This document shows, piece by piece, positions 10,728 through 21,591 of a DNA stretch of 64,000 bases. The DNA is from Macrotis lagotis (lineage: Eukaryota; Chordata; Mammalia; Peramelemorphia; Peramelidae): NCBI RefSeq assembly GCF_037893015.1, contig NC_133666.1, forward strand, positions 623,793,352 through 623,857,351, in the 5' to 3' direction. The number at the start of each line of letters is the position of its first letter. Within the stretch, counting starts at the first letter, position 1. The notes beneath the pieces are model-generated. The model saw only the letters and a program-made list of their open reading frames with translations. It was not told where the DNA came from and made no database searches. The translations under genes were made by a program, and so were the position numbers.

Positions 10728-11910
10728 CTATATGGAATCATCAATGAAGGATGCATAAAGGGAAGGGAAATACAGAAGGATACATCCTAGTATCTTGTGG
10801 CAAACCAAGTAATAGTCAGGAGTAGGATTTGGGGTCCCTGAAATCCAACTGTAGTGCCCCCAAAGAGCACCCAGCTATGTCTTTGAACCTCAGCTGGTAG
10901 AGCAATCTTTCTAGATCCTTGAGGAATATTTATATTAGTGATCCTATTGGTGTTATTTGAGGTTACCAATTCTCCCAGGAAGTTTGGGAATTTTTGAGCT
11001 GATAAATTCTCCTGAAATGTTTCATGAGACTTGAGCTGATCAATTATAAAAAGTTGTAGAAGTTCTTCTCTGACATATCTGATAGTGCTATTTCTCAAAG
11101 AGATTTGGTTGTAGTGGGACCTCAGTAACAATGATATTCCTTGTCATAAGCTATGTTCTTTACGTGTTCAGTGAAACATGGTTTAAGGGGGAAAGTAAAT
11201 ATTGACAGAGCCAAGAGAATTGATCAAATGGGATTTCTCAATACAGTTTTTTAAATTAATCTATTTTCTTTCCCTCCTACCTTGCCTTCCTTATATATAA
11301 CATATTATATATGCAATATAATATATAATATAATAAATAATATATTTAAATATTATAATATGTAATAAAATAAAAACAAAACCTGTAACAAAAAGGCACA
11401 GTCAAATAAAACAAATCCCTACATTGGCCATTTACCAAAAAGAAAAAGTCTCATTCTGCCCTCTGAGTCCATCAACTCTCTGCCAAGAGATAGGTGACAT
11501 TCCTTATCATCAGTCTTCTTTCATTGTAATTCTTAAGTCTTTCAAAGTTGGCTGTCTTTACAATGTCACTGTTATTGCTTAAATCATTCTCTTCTTTGTC
11601 CTCTTTACACTGGAAGCTCACTTTACCCACGACCTTCTCACCCTTCTCACCTTCTCACCTGTGTCCTTGGAGACCCTTTCTCTGATTGAGCAGTTCCTCC
11701 CCCAATCTCAGTGTCCAGACCATCTCTATCTTCATTTCTTTCTCAGTTTTACTCTTGACCCTCTTAAGTATTTTCCATTATCTTCCTGTTCTTCTTCACC
11801 TTGGGAATTCATTCCATCCCTTCCCTGTACATATACACACAGATACACACAGAGACAGAGAGACACACATTCACATACATACCTTTTAGTTTTCTTTTAT
11901 AGTTGCCTAC
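10728..11910. other. No gene recognised; includes AT-rich tract
   Basis: A highly AT-rich tract with repeated ATATAATAT spans about 11288-11370, and CACACAGAGACAG-type simple sequence spans 11826-11878. The open frames at 10787-11131 and 11661-11927 have no recognisable domain. Confidence 0.45.
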
Positions 11911-11914
11911 CTCA

Positions 11915-12030
11915 TCTTCTCCCATAAGTTCCCTGAGGGGAAAGAATGTCTTTTTTGCTTGAATTTATATTCTTAATACCTTGCACAGCTTCTGGTACAT
12001 AGTAAAGTATTTAATAAATGTTTGTTGACT
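11915..12030 (+). repeat. L2 LINE 3' end
   Basis: TTCCCTGAGGGGAAAGAATG, then CTTGCACAGCTTCTGGTACA and AATAAATGTTTGTTGAC: the usual L2 tail order. Confidence 0.65.
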
Positions 12031-12039
12031 TTTGGTTCC

Positions 12040-12645
12040 ACTCATTTCATTCTACACAACTCATATGTCTTCCTGATATCCTCTGAAACTGTTCCTTTCT
12101 CATTTCTAGTAGCACAATAGTATTCCATTATATTTATACACCATTATTTTTTTTCAGTCATTCTCTAATTCATGGGCACTCCCTAAGTTTCCAATTCTGT
12201 GTCCCTATTTTTTTTAAAAAAAGAGCTGCTATGGTTTTGTATGTATATATTCTTTTCTTCTTTCTTTAAGATTTTTAAGATATAGACTTAGAAGTGTTAT
12301 TGTGAATCAAAGAATATAAACGACTTAGTAAGCTTTTGGAAATAGTTGTAACTTGTAATCTCTGGACTAATTAATTCATAGCTCCACCAACAGTGCATTT
12401 AGCATGCCTGTTTTTCCAAAGCCTCTCTAATAAGGTCTAATTTGTCATTTTCATTTTTTTGATCATCTTTACTGATCTGATTTGTGTGTGGTATAAATTC
12501 AGAATTCTTTAATTTACATTTCTCTAATTATTAACTTCTTTAATTAGTGAGCTGAAGCAATTTTTTTAATATGGCTATTGATAGCTTGAATTTTGTCCTT
12601 TGAAAACTGTCCCTTGATGATTTTTCATTTGGGTAATTACTTTTT
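12040..12645 (-). mobile_element. Old L1 ORF2 3' fragment, antisense
   Basis: In order it shows the antisense blocks CAATAGTATTCCATTA, AATTCATAGCTCCACCAACA, TTTACATTTCTCTAATTATT and ATATGGCTATTGATAGCTT, which match the young L1 copies in this window (for example 38.2-39.2 kb) but are much diverged. Confidence 0.7.
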
Positions 12646-12689
12646 ACTTATGCATTTGAATCAATTCCTTACATGGAAGATATTTTTGA

Positions 12690-13090
12690 GTGTATTTTAG
12701 GAGAGAGGGATAGCAATGACAGCATCTGATCTATGTTTTAAGAATATCAACTTGATAGTTGAATGATGGATGGACCATAAAATAGAAAGAGGAGGGATAG
12801 AGACCAATTACAAGACTTTTCCAATAGTCTAAAGGTGATAAGGCCTGATTTTAGATGGAGGTTGTCAATGGAAGAAAGAGAATGGAAATGAGAGATGGAC
12901 ATAGAATAAGCAACTTGATAACTGATTAGATATAAGGGTTGAGGAAAAGAGAAAAGTCAAGGATGAGAATCTTGTGATTAGAAAGTATGCTGATGTCCTA
13001 AACAAAAATTAGAAAATCTGGAGAAGGGATGTTTGGAGGGAAATAAGAGTCTGGATATGCTGAGTTTGGGGTGCCTATGATAGGAAAAAA
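12690..13090. repeat. Old interspersed repeat, family not named
   Basis: Shares phrase order with 6450-6760 and 40370-40660 (spaced 'AATTACAAGACTTTTCCAATAGTC', 'GTCAAGGATGAGAATC' style text). I cannot assign a family. Confidence 0.35.
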
Positions 13091-13336
13091 AAAAGATAAG
13101 TTTGTTACACTTAGGTAGAGGTTTGGTTTCTGATTCAGATAATCTAAGCAGCAATCTTATCTTACCTTGACAAGTAGTGTGTGACCATGAGCAAGTAACT
13201 AAACCTCTTAGTTTAAAAACAAGTAACTAAATCAACTAAAGTAGTTAACTAAACTCAACTAAACAACAAGTGTAGTATTGTTAGCCTTCATTAGCGGAAG
13301 AAGTTTGCATCCTGGGATGACCTCACACTATTGAAA

Positions 13337-13570
13337 TCACAGTTCAATATTAAAACCAAAGAAGAGTGAAAAATCTGATTTCATAATAAATAACTTGAAA
13401 TGCCAACTTTGATATTCTGATGAGTATAAAGTGAAACCTCTCAGTTGCTTTAATTTGCAACTAATTAGTAGTGATCTGAAGCATTTTTTTATATAATTAT
13501 TAGATATCTTCCTTTGAAAACTGCTTATCCTTTTACCATTTATGAATTGGACAATGGTTCTTATTCTCAA
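13337..13570 (-). mobile_element. Old L1 ORF2 fragment, antisense
   Basis: The blocks TTGCAACTAATTAGTAGTGA and CCATTTATGAATTGGACAAT match the antisense of L1 ORF2 near its end. Degenerate. Confidence 0.55.
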
Positions 13571-13869
13571 AAGAATTCTCACTGGTCTCATCACATCTCT
13601 TTTTGCTTTGCTCTTCCAAAGGTTTGTTACCAAACACCTTGTGGTAGCTGTTGAACCTGTCATTTCTTCTCAGTTTTGCTCCCTGCTACCAACTTTTGAG
13701 CTCATCTCTTAAGAGACACTCTTTCAGCTCCAGTATGCTGTTATATTGATTACAACCTCTCCATGATAAAGTCATGCTGACAGATCTTTAATTATAGCCA
13801 ACATTTTCAGCTAATAAAAGCCTAGCAAACTGCTTTGGGAAAACATCAGACTTCATCAACTAATCAATC

Positions 13870-14005
13870 GATAAACATTTATTAAATGACTACTACATGC
13901 CAGACATTTTGTTAAACCAATATTAAAAAAAAAAACAGTCCCTGCCCTCAAGGAGCTAACACTCTAATGGGGGAAGAAAACATACAAAAGAAAACTGAAA
14001 AGAGG
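13870..14005 (+). repeat. Ancient mammalian repeat fragment
   Basis: Reads AAACATTTATTAAATGACTA ... AGTCCCTGCCCTCAAGGAGC ... CACTCTAATGGGGG, a phrase common in mammalian genomes. A similar copy is at 54930-55045. Family not named. Confidence 0.5.
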
Positions 14006-15513
14006 AGGAAAAGAAAGGGATGGCCATCAGGAAGAAATACCTGACACAGGCACATGAAGAACAAGTCTCTCAGAGAAGTCCCAAAATAGTGATGATGAGG
14101 AGATATCTGAGTTGAATTTTTTCTTTAAATGGAAACTTGGAGTATATGGCCCTACCTTATAATCAGAGGGGGCAGAAGGTAGTGATGCAATGATGAGATA
14201 TTACATGATAAGATTATCACAATAATGAGCTTCCTAGTGTGAGGAATGTAGGATGTTTGGCTTCCACAGAATGTAAGAGGAGATTGTTAGTCTAGATATA
14301 AGGTCTATAATACTATACAGTTTCCTGTGTTCATTAGTATAATGACCAGGGTGAGGAAAACATTATTAGAGAATGGTATGGGGTGAGGGTATCATTTAGA
14401 TTATAACCCTGACCATGATAGGGAAGACCAAGCCTTTCAAACTACATATAAGACTAGACATTGTTGCAATTCATGGCCTTTTTCCAGTAGGGAAATTGGT
14501 CCTTCTTTACAGAAAGTTAATTAATAAATAGTTATTTTAATTATTCTGGACTAAATATTTATAATTAGGAGCCATTTATAACACTAAGATATGGTTGACA
14601 AATCAGTACAAGTCCCAAAATAGAACAGTAAGTGAAAAATTACATCTCTATGAATTTAAATGTAAGTTTATATATGAAATGGGTAACCGACCCCTTTCAT
14701 TCAGAGCTGGCCTGAAACCAGAGAAAGATGCAGGAAGAAGAGAAAATAAATTTTGAAAAAGGTAAAACAGGGGGCGGAGCCAAGATGGTGACAAGAAGGG
14801 ATCCAGTCTTAGGAGCTCTCTAATAAAACTCATAAGTTAAAGACTCTAACTAAACTTGCGAGAGACAGAACCCACAAAGGGACCCAGAGAGGCAGTTCTC
14901 CTACTCAAGGTAACCTAGAAAAGAACAGAAAGGCTCTGCTCCCTGGGGTCGGAGGGGCAGCCCGCCAGAGGGGTGGCCCGCCAGAGCCAAAGAACTTCAG
15001 CCTCCCGGAGGCAGCCCCAGGGCACTGGGAGCTGCTCCCAGCAGTGGGGGAGTCTCCTGAGCTGCACCACAGGGAGCACCCAGCACAAAGTGGGGGAACA
15101 GCGGGGGACCTCTGCCAGAGGGAGCACGTGGAGCCCAGCCCTCAGGACACACAGCCAGCAGCTTGGTCTTTCTGCAGCCCAGACCCGGAAACCAAAGTGG
15201 GCAGAGCTGGTAAGCAGGAGCCCCCAGGGCATAAGCCTATTGAGCTGAGGGAGTGGAGTGAAGAGAGAGACTGCCCAGCTCTGTCCTCTGCCTCTGGAAC
15301 AGGACTCTGGGGCTCTGACCACATTCAGATCCTGATCGCAGTCTAGGCCCCCCATAGAACAACAGGGCACCCCCACCTCAGCCCCGTGGCAGAGGGGGGC
15401 TCTTATGATCATTCACAGACCAGGAGGGAGGACAGAGCCTCACATACTGAGACCCTTGTGGGAGTGTCTCAAAAGCTCAGGAAGCACCCCAAAACCAGGA
15501 CCAGGCTGGGAAA

Positions 15514-16588
15514 ATGAGCAAGCAGAGAAATAAGAGGAAGACTATTGAGAAATATTTTGCAAATGAGCCCAAGAAGGATCAAAATACTCAGTTTGAAGAT
15601 GAGGAAGCACAAGGTCCTGCATCTAAAGACTCCAAGAAAAACAGAAATTGGGTTCAGTCTATGACGGAGCTCAAAAAAGACTTTGAAAATCAAATGAGGG
15701 AGTTGGAAGAAAAACTGGAAAAAGAAAGGAGAGAGATGCAGGAAAAACATGAAAATGAAGTCAGCAGCTTAGTCAAGGAAATCCAAAAAAATGCTGAAGA
15801 AAATAGCATGCTAAAAAACAGCTTAGGTCAAATGGATAAAACAGTTCAAAAAGGTATTGAGGAGAAGAATGCCTTAAAAAGCAAAATTGGCCAGATGGAA
15901 AAAGAGATAAGAAACCTCTCTGAGGAGAACAAATCCTTCAGACAAAGAATAGGATTCAGGGAGATTGATGAATTTACCAGAAATCAGGAATCAATACTTC
16001 AAAACCAAAAAAATGAAAAATTAGAAGGAAAATGTGAAATATCTCATTGAAAAAACAACTGATATGGAAAACAGACTTAGGAAAGATAATTTGAAAATTA
16101 TTGAAATACCTGAAAGTCATGATCAGGAAAAGAGTCTTGACATCATTTTCAAAGAATTACTACAGGAAAATTGCCCTGATATTCTAGAAGCAGAGGGCAA
16201 AATAGAAATGGAGAGAATCCACCGATCCCCCAGAGAAAGAGATCCCAAAAAACCAACCCCCAGGAATATTATAGCCAAGTTCCAGAACTCCCAAGTCAAA
16301 GAGAAAATATTACAAGCAGCCAGAAGGACACAGTTCAAATATCATGGAGGTGCAGTCAGGATCACACAGGACTTAGCAGCAACTACATTGGAAGCTCCTA
16401 GGGCTTGGAATGCAATATACCAGAAGGCAAAAGAGCTTAGAATGCAGCCAAAAATGAACTACCCAGCAAGGCTGAATGTCCTCTTCCAGGGAAAAAGATG
16501 GACTTTCAATGAACCAGGGGAATTTCAAATGTTCCTTTTGGAATGGCCAGAGCTGAACAGAAGGTTTGATCTTCAGATACAGGACTAA
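15514..16588 (+). pseudogene. ORF1 of the HAL1-like LINE, one frameshift
   Basis: Encodes an L1 ORF1-type RNA-binding protein of about 357 codons. It has a basic N terminus, a long charged coiled coil (roughly residues 40-150, rich in E, K, L), then an RRM-like region (IERIHRSPRERDPKKPT-type block, NIIAKFQ) and a C-terminal domain (QDLAATTLEA, NYPARLNVLFQGKRWTF). The reading frame shifts at about 16027: one extra G relative to the second copy in this window splits it into 15514-16050 and 16034-16588. Known role of the family: trimeric RNA chaperone that packages the element's RNA. The copy is nearly intact and so fairly recent, but cannot make a full protein as it stands. Confidence 0.85.
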
Positions 16589-17089
16589 GGTGAAGCATGG
16601 AGATTGGAGGAGAGGGGGAAAATATGAGGGACTTAATGAGGCTGAACTGCATGTATAGAAAAATGATACTGATAATATTCATATGAACCTTCTCAGTTAA
16701 TAGGGCAGGTAGAGGGAGCTTTTATAATTGAAGCACAGGAGAAAGCTGAATTTGAAGATAAAATATGGTGTAAAAATGGAGTCAATAGAAAAAAAGGGAA
16801 ATGGAATGGGAGAAAGAAAAAGGAGAGGGGGAATAGTCCAAGATATTTCACATAATAAGATTTTTTTTATTACAATGAGCTATTGCAATGATATGGAAGG
16901 GGGGAGGCAAGGGGCTCTCATCAGAGATGGCTAGGAGAGGAAACAGCATATATACTCAATGGGGTATAGACATCTGGAGTAAGAAGGAGGGGGGAGCAGG
17001 GGGAAGGGGTGGGGATGTGAATAAAGGAGGAGAGGATGGACCATGGTAGGAGAGTGGTCAGATATAACACATTTTCTTTTTTACTTCTT

Positions 17090-17225
17090 GCAAGGGGCTG
17101 GGATTGGATGGCCTGCCCAGGACCATAGGGCCAGGTGGATTCTGGGCCTAAGGGGTGGTATGGAGGCTCAGGCTTCTTGACCCCAGTACCAGGGATCTGT
17201 CTGCTGTGCCACTCAGTGACCCTAC
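17090..17225 (-). repeat. SINE-derived unit 1 inside the HAL1-like element
   Basis: On the minus strand it starts near TAGGGTCACTGAGTGGCACA and ends near CAGCCCCTTGCAAG, like the marsupial SINE, but GC-rich and well diverged. Its counterpart in the second element is at 59630-59770. Confidence 0.75.
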
Positions 17226-17439
17226 AGCAGAGTCAGAGTGAAAGGAGAGAGAAAATATAGAACATGGTAGTGGAGAAATAAGAAAGGAGAGAGTTGAGAT
17301 CAGCAATGGCAACGTTGGAAAAATATGGAAGTAACTTTTGTGATGGATTTATCATAAAGAATGAGATCCACCGGGGACAGAGTTGTTGGTTTTGGAACAA
17401 AGACTGAAGCACATTTTTTGTTATTATTATTTGGGGGAG

Positions 17440-17575
17440 GGTGCAGGGCAAGTGGGGCTGGGTGGCCTGCCTGGGACCACATAGCAGGGTGATCTTTGGG
17501 TGTCTGGGGCCAGATTTGGACCCGGGTGCTCCTAGCTCAAGGGCCAATGCTCTGTCCACCACCCAGCCATCCCTA
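17440..17575 (-). repeat. SINE-derived unit 2 inside the HAL1-like element
   Basis: On the minus strand it carries GGATGGCTGGGTGG, then a GGTCCAAATC box-B-like block and ends CACTTGCCCTGCA. Counterpart at 59280-59415. Confidence 0.75.
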
Positions 17576-17619
17576 CTATTATTACTATTTTATTTTATTT
17601 TGGGTCTTTTTTTTTCCTT

Positions 17620-17765
17620 CTTTTTGGTTTTTGCAGGGAAGTGGGGATCGGGTGGCTTGCATATCACATGGCTGGGTGATTGTTGGGTTTCCGAGGCTGG
17701 ATATGAAATCGGGCTCTCATGGCTCCAGGGCTGGTGCTTCGTCCATTGCGCCACCTGGCCATACC
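17620..17765 (-). repeat. SINE-derived unit 3 inside the HAL1-like element
   Basis: The clearest of the three: minus strand GGCCAGGTGGCGCAATGGAC, AAGCACCAGCCCTGGAGCC, ending TTCCCTGCAAAAACC. Counterpart at 59092-59235. Confidence 0.82.
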
Positions 17766-17998
17766 TACAATTATTACTATTATTTTTTTTAATTTAAATT
17801 TTTTTTCTCTCCCCTTTACTTTTTTCGCCCAAGCAAGTCTATCTATATTCATGGGGGAGGGGTATTTTGTTTACTTGTAAACAAGAATATTTTATTAATA
17901 TAAAAAACATTTGTACAAAATGAGAATAAAAATAAATTTAAAAAAATTAAAAAAAGAAAAGAAAAAGGTAAAACAAATTAAAAAAAAGAATGAACCTG

Positions 17999-18158
17999 GG
18001 GCAGCTAGGTGGCGTAGTGGATAAAGCACCGGCCTTGGAGTCAGGAATACCTGGGTTCAAATCCAGTCTCAGACATTTAATAATTACCTAGCTGGGTGGC
18101 CTTGGGCAAGCCACTTAACTCCATTTGCCTTGCAAAAATCTAAAAAAAAACAAAAAAC
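17999..18158 (+). mobile_element. Marsupial SINE, young
   Basis: Near-consensus copy. Target duplication AAAAAGAATGAACCTG before (ending 17998) and after (from about 18159). It landed just 3' of the HAL1-like element. Confidence 0.92.
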
Positions 18159-18219
18159 AAAAAAGAATGAACCTGCTCTCTCAGAGATAGAGAAAAGTAG
18201 TCTTTTGTTTTCCTCCATA

Positions 18220-18505
18220 AAAATATCAGGCCACCTTGAAAGTCTCAAGAACTTTAGAATTAATTGTTCATCATGGGAGACACTGGCACAAGGACTGCCC
18301 AGTATGGCATGTCCTCATCAGTGAGGGTGCTGTACTCTATGAGGAAATAACTCAAGGAAATATAAATGGAAGAACTCAAAGGAAACATAACATACATAAA
18401 TTTAGAGTAAGCAACCTACATGTTCACATAAACTATTTGTGCCCAACCTGTGGTAGAGCATTCCAAGCTTGTATTGGTCTGATCAGCCACAGTTGCTTAC
18501 ACTAT
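18220..18505 (+). mobile_element. RTE-like LINE 3' fragment with a zinc-finger motif
   Basis: It resembles the 3' end of the LINE at 28840-30630: both have 'CATCATGG..GACACTGG', 'CCTCATCAG.GA.G.TGCTGT', then TATTTGTGCCCAACCTGTGG. One frame reads YLCPTCGRAFQACIGLISH, a C2H2 zinc-finger pattern near the end of the coding part. Confidence 0.65.
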
Positions 18506-18509
18506 AATT

Positions 18510-18800
18510 TGGTGGTGCAGTGGATAGAGCACTGGCTTTGGAGTTTGAGTCCAGCCTCAGGCACTTGCCACTTACTAGCTGTGTGATCTTGGGCAAGTCA
18601 CTTAACCCTGATTGCCTTGTATCCAGGGCCATTTCCAGTCATCCTGATTCATACCTGGTCATTGGACCCAGATGATTCTGGAGGAGAAAGTAAGGCTGGT
18701 GACTTGGCACAGCACCCCCTCATTCAAATCCAATTCATGTGCTTGTCACAGTATCACCTCTCTGATGTATGGTCTTCTTTGAAAATAAAGGACAAAAACT
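18510..18800 (+). mobile_element. MAR-type SINE with RTE-like tail
   Basis: tRNA-related head (GGTGGTGCAGTGGATAGAGC), a second body (CATTTCCAGTCATCCTGATT ... GGACCCAGATGATTCTGGAG) and an RTE-like end (GTATGGTCTTCTTTGAAAAT AAAGGAC). Known: marsupial MAR SINEs borrow the tail of an RTE LINE. Confidence 0.75.
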
Positions 18801-19085
18801 ATAAGAACCTTAAAAAAAAGAGTTAAAATAAACATAACAATAGCAATATAAAAATGGATTAGACATGAAGTTTTATTCTCTGGGATTTACCACTACTGTT
18901 AAATAATGACCACCCCAAATTAAAAAAGATCAGAAAATTTGTACAGTAACAAGGGGAGGGGAACAGAATATATATATAATAAAATTGACAAACCCTTAGA
19001 CTTGCCTAGAGACCATTCTATTATTTGATATCAAAGAGAACCATCCTTCAATGCTATTCTGCCTGAGGGAGATAACATTTCTTTT

Positions 19086-19105
19086 GTGTGTGTGTGTGTG
19101 TGTGT
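19086..19105. repeat. (TG)n microsatellite
   Basis: Ten TG units. Confidence 0.95.
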
Positions 19106-19286
19106 CTAAGTACAAGGAGGGCTGGGCAAATACTCTTTTCAAACTATAAAGGATGCAATTCTTTTCTGGATTAAGTAGGGCAGGACAAGTATTCCTTTCA
19201 AAGTCTGAGGAGGTCACATTCCATTCCTCACCATAGGTAAGAAACATCCACCTTTGATCAGGAATAGTTGTAAAAAACTTACTTTA

Positions 19287-19430
19287 GGGCAGCTAGATGG
19301 TACAGTGGATAGAGCACTGGAGTCAGGAGGACCTGAGTTCAAATCTGACCTCAGACACTCATTAATTACCTAGCTGTGTGACCTTGGGCAAGTCACTTAA
19401 CCCCATTGCCTTAAATAAATAAAAAAATTT
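19287..19430 (+). mobile_element. Marsupial SINE
   Basis: From GGGCAGCTAGATGGTACAG to CCCCATTGCCTTAAATAAAT. AAAACTTA lies on both sides (about 19275 and 19433). Confidence 0.88.
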
Positions 19431-19439
19431 TTAAAACTT

Positions 19440-21391
19440 ATAGTAATTAACATACTTTGACATTTTCCCCCACATTGATTAAAGATGATGTCATTACATC
19501 AGTTGTAGATCAACTAAAGAAAAATATGAAGAGTCTACTGGAGCAGAAACTAGTAGGAGATCTAGGGCTGCTAGAAAAATGATCAAGCAACATACATAAG
19601 GTCCATCCATAAGTGGGGAACATAAGGATGGAGGATGCATTTACAGAGTCAAGGGCAAGTTACAAAGACCAGTCCCCTTTGACTGAATAACCCACACAAT
19701 CAAGAAGCCCAAGTAGGAGAAAGTAAATAATATAAATTTTTGGTCCATTTCTTCTTTCTTCTGGATACATCTGATGTCTTTTGTATCTCCAGAGTCTTTC
19801 AATGACCAGACTTTTTCCAAGTACAGTCAGGTTACTTGTATTCCTTTCTGATAAAAGAAATGTCTCAATTCCAAATTTTAGATTAAAACCTATGATTTTA
19901 GAACCTCTTTGATTTACCATTTGTCACACAGAGACATTGGTCTACAAATAAAAAAATTTTTAAACTAAATTAACTTCGCAGTCCAGTCTCAAAAGACTCA
20001 TTTTAAAGTACTTGGCACTATTTTATTTCTCCCATTTGGAAGATGCTGTTCCACTATCAAAATAAGTTCCATAAGAACAATCATTTTTGGAACAATGTGT
20101 ATCTGGTAGTTGATTTATAAATCAGTTTTAACCTTTTGCCCATGTTTAAAAGAATCAAAAAAAGAAAGAAATGAAAAATGAAAAAAATTTTAGACTACAG
20201 GTCATCCTTCTTTGTATATATTTTAATTGACTTGCTCAAATCTCCCCTTAGCATTTTGAAAAGCTAAAGGATCTTAATTCTCAGAGGAGCGTGTAGCTGA
20301 CAACAAATACCAAGTTTAGCCTATCTTGCTATTAGAATTAGATAGTTGCAAGCACATTTACAGGAATATACCACAAGTACCAAAGACATTAAGAAAGAAC
20401 AGTTATCCTTTTTCATTTAAATATCAGTTTCCAGGAAAGGTGGATGACCAAATTCCTTGAGCCAGATTTTAAATCTGTCAGGTGAGACATTTCCAAAGGT
20501 CATATTTAAGAAATGAGTTAGAAAAGTCTAATCTCAGAACTTGTTGAACAATTGCTTCCCCAACCTTTCTCAATGAACCTATCACCCACAAATATCCATG
20601 AACCCATAGGGTTGCTGGTTTCATAGTCACTGTTCCAACCCAAATTTTCTTTAAGCCTGGATTTCAGACTCAGGAAGCCAATTTTCAGTCTCATGATATC
20701 TTCAATAGCAATTTCCTATAGTCTAAAGAATCAGAATATACTACATGGAGATTATAATCTTTCAATGGCAAAAATAATATAACAGAAGAACCTCACAATT
20801 CAATTTTAAAAAATCAGTAATCCCCAGTTGCCTCTTGAAACATGTTTTACAAAAACAGTTTTTATAATAGACTGTTTAGTTATTACCCATGTTTAAAAAT
20901 AGACATAAATATAGGTCATAGCTTTTAGAATCCCTTTAAACAATTAGAAACTAATTTCAAACAAAATAGCCATAACAACAATCAGATTTCCAAGTAGGGC
21001 ATAAATTATTGTATTTCACTAAACACGTTTTCATCCTCAAAGCTTATTTCTTAGAAAAGTCAAAACAGCATCAAAGTTTTCTTAATTTTAGCCTTATGAC
21101 TTTATATATGTTACTTTATAAATTTACTTCTACTCAAATATGATCATCATTCTCAAAAGAGAATTCTTTTGGAATTTAATCTTATACATTATAATTTCAA
21201 AATTATTACTCCAACTTTTACTTAGGCCATGGAATGGCAGCAAATTTAGATCAAAGCAGCAACACAAAGAAAGCATACAAGGATCCTTGTCCCTGATTTC
21301 ATTTATCAAAGTTAGACACAACTGTTATCAATATCAGATTAATATTACAATGAATTAACTTACAGATGAAAATTTTTTTCACAGAAAGGGA
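19440..21391. other. No gene recognised
   Basis: Repeat-poor 2-kb stretch between the J and D2 segments of the TCR-mu cluster. I looked for paired RSSs and saw none. The heptamer-like CACAGAG at 19925 has a 12-bp spacer and a poor nonamer, but no partner heptamer. Confidence 0.45.
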
Positions 21392-21408
21392 CTTTTACAC
21401 ATTTTTAT

Positions 21409-21574
21409 TTTTTTTTGTTTCTTTTTTTTTAAGGCTTTTGCAAGACAAACAGGATTAAGTGGCTTGCCCAAGGCCACACAGCTAGGTAATTATTAAGTGT
21501 CTGAGACCAGATTTGAACCCAGGTACTCCTGACTCCAGGGCTGGTGCTTTATCCACTAGCCACCTAGCCGCCCC
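21409..21574 (-). mobile_element. Marsupial SINE, antisense
   Basis: Flanked by the 17-bp duplication CTTTTACACATTTTTAT at 21392-21408 and 21575-21591. Confidence 0.93.
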
Positions 21575-21591
21575 CTTTTACACATTTTTAT

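Larger units (their letters stand above)
14770..17960 (+). mobile_element. Complete ORF1-only LINE (HAL1-like) with three internal antisense SINE units
   Basis: Seen: a 3191-bp element that starts GGGGGCGGAGCCAAGATGG (a typical L1-type 5' end), has a GC-rich 5' UTR to 15513, an ORF1 at 15514-16588, no ORF2, and an A-rich end. A perfect 15-bp target duplication, GAAAAAGGTAAAACA, flanks it at 14755-14769 and 17961-17975, so this is a full insertion rather than a deletion remnant. Known: HAL1 ('half-L1') elements encode only ORF1 and rely on L1 reverse transcriptase. Odd: three SINE-derived units lie antisense in the 3' part (17090-17225, 17440-17575, 17620-17765). The copy at 58908-61024 has the same three. 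The assignment to HAL1 is by structure, not by alignment. Confidence 0.85.

Noticed and set aside
14915..15412. 165-codon minus-strand frame
   Set aside because: It lies in the GC-rich 5' UTR of the HAL1-like element, antisense to it, and has no known domain.
19925..19952. CACAGAG with a 12-bp spacer and A-rich nonamer
   Set aside because: Nonamer only 5 of 9 in an A-run and no partner heptamer.
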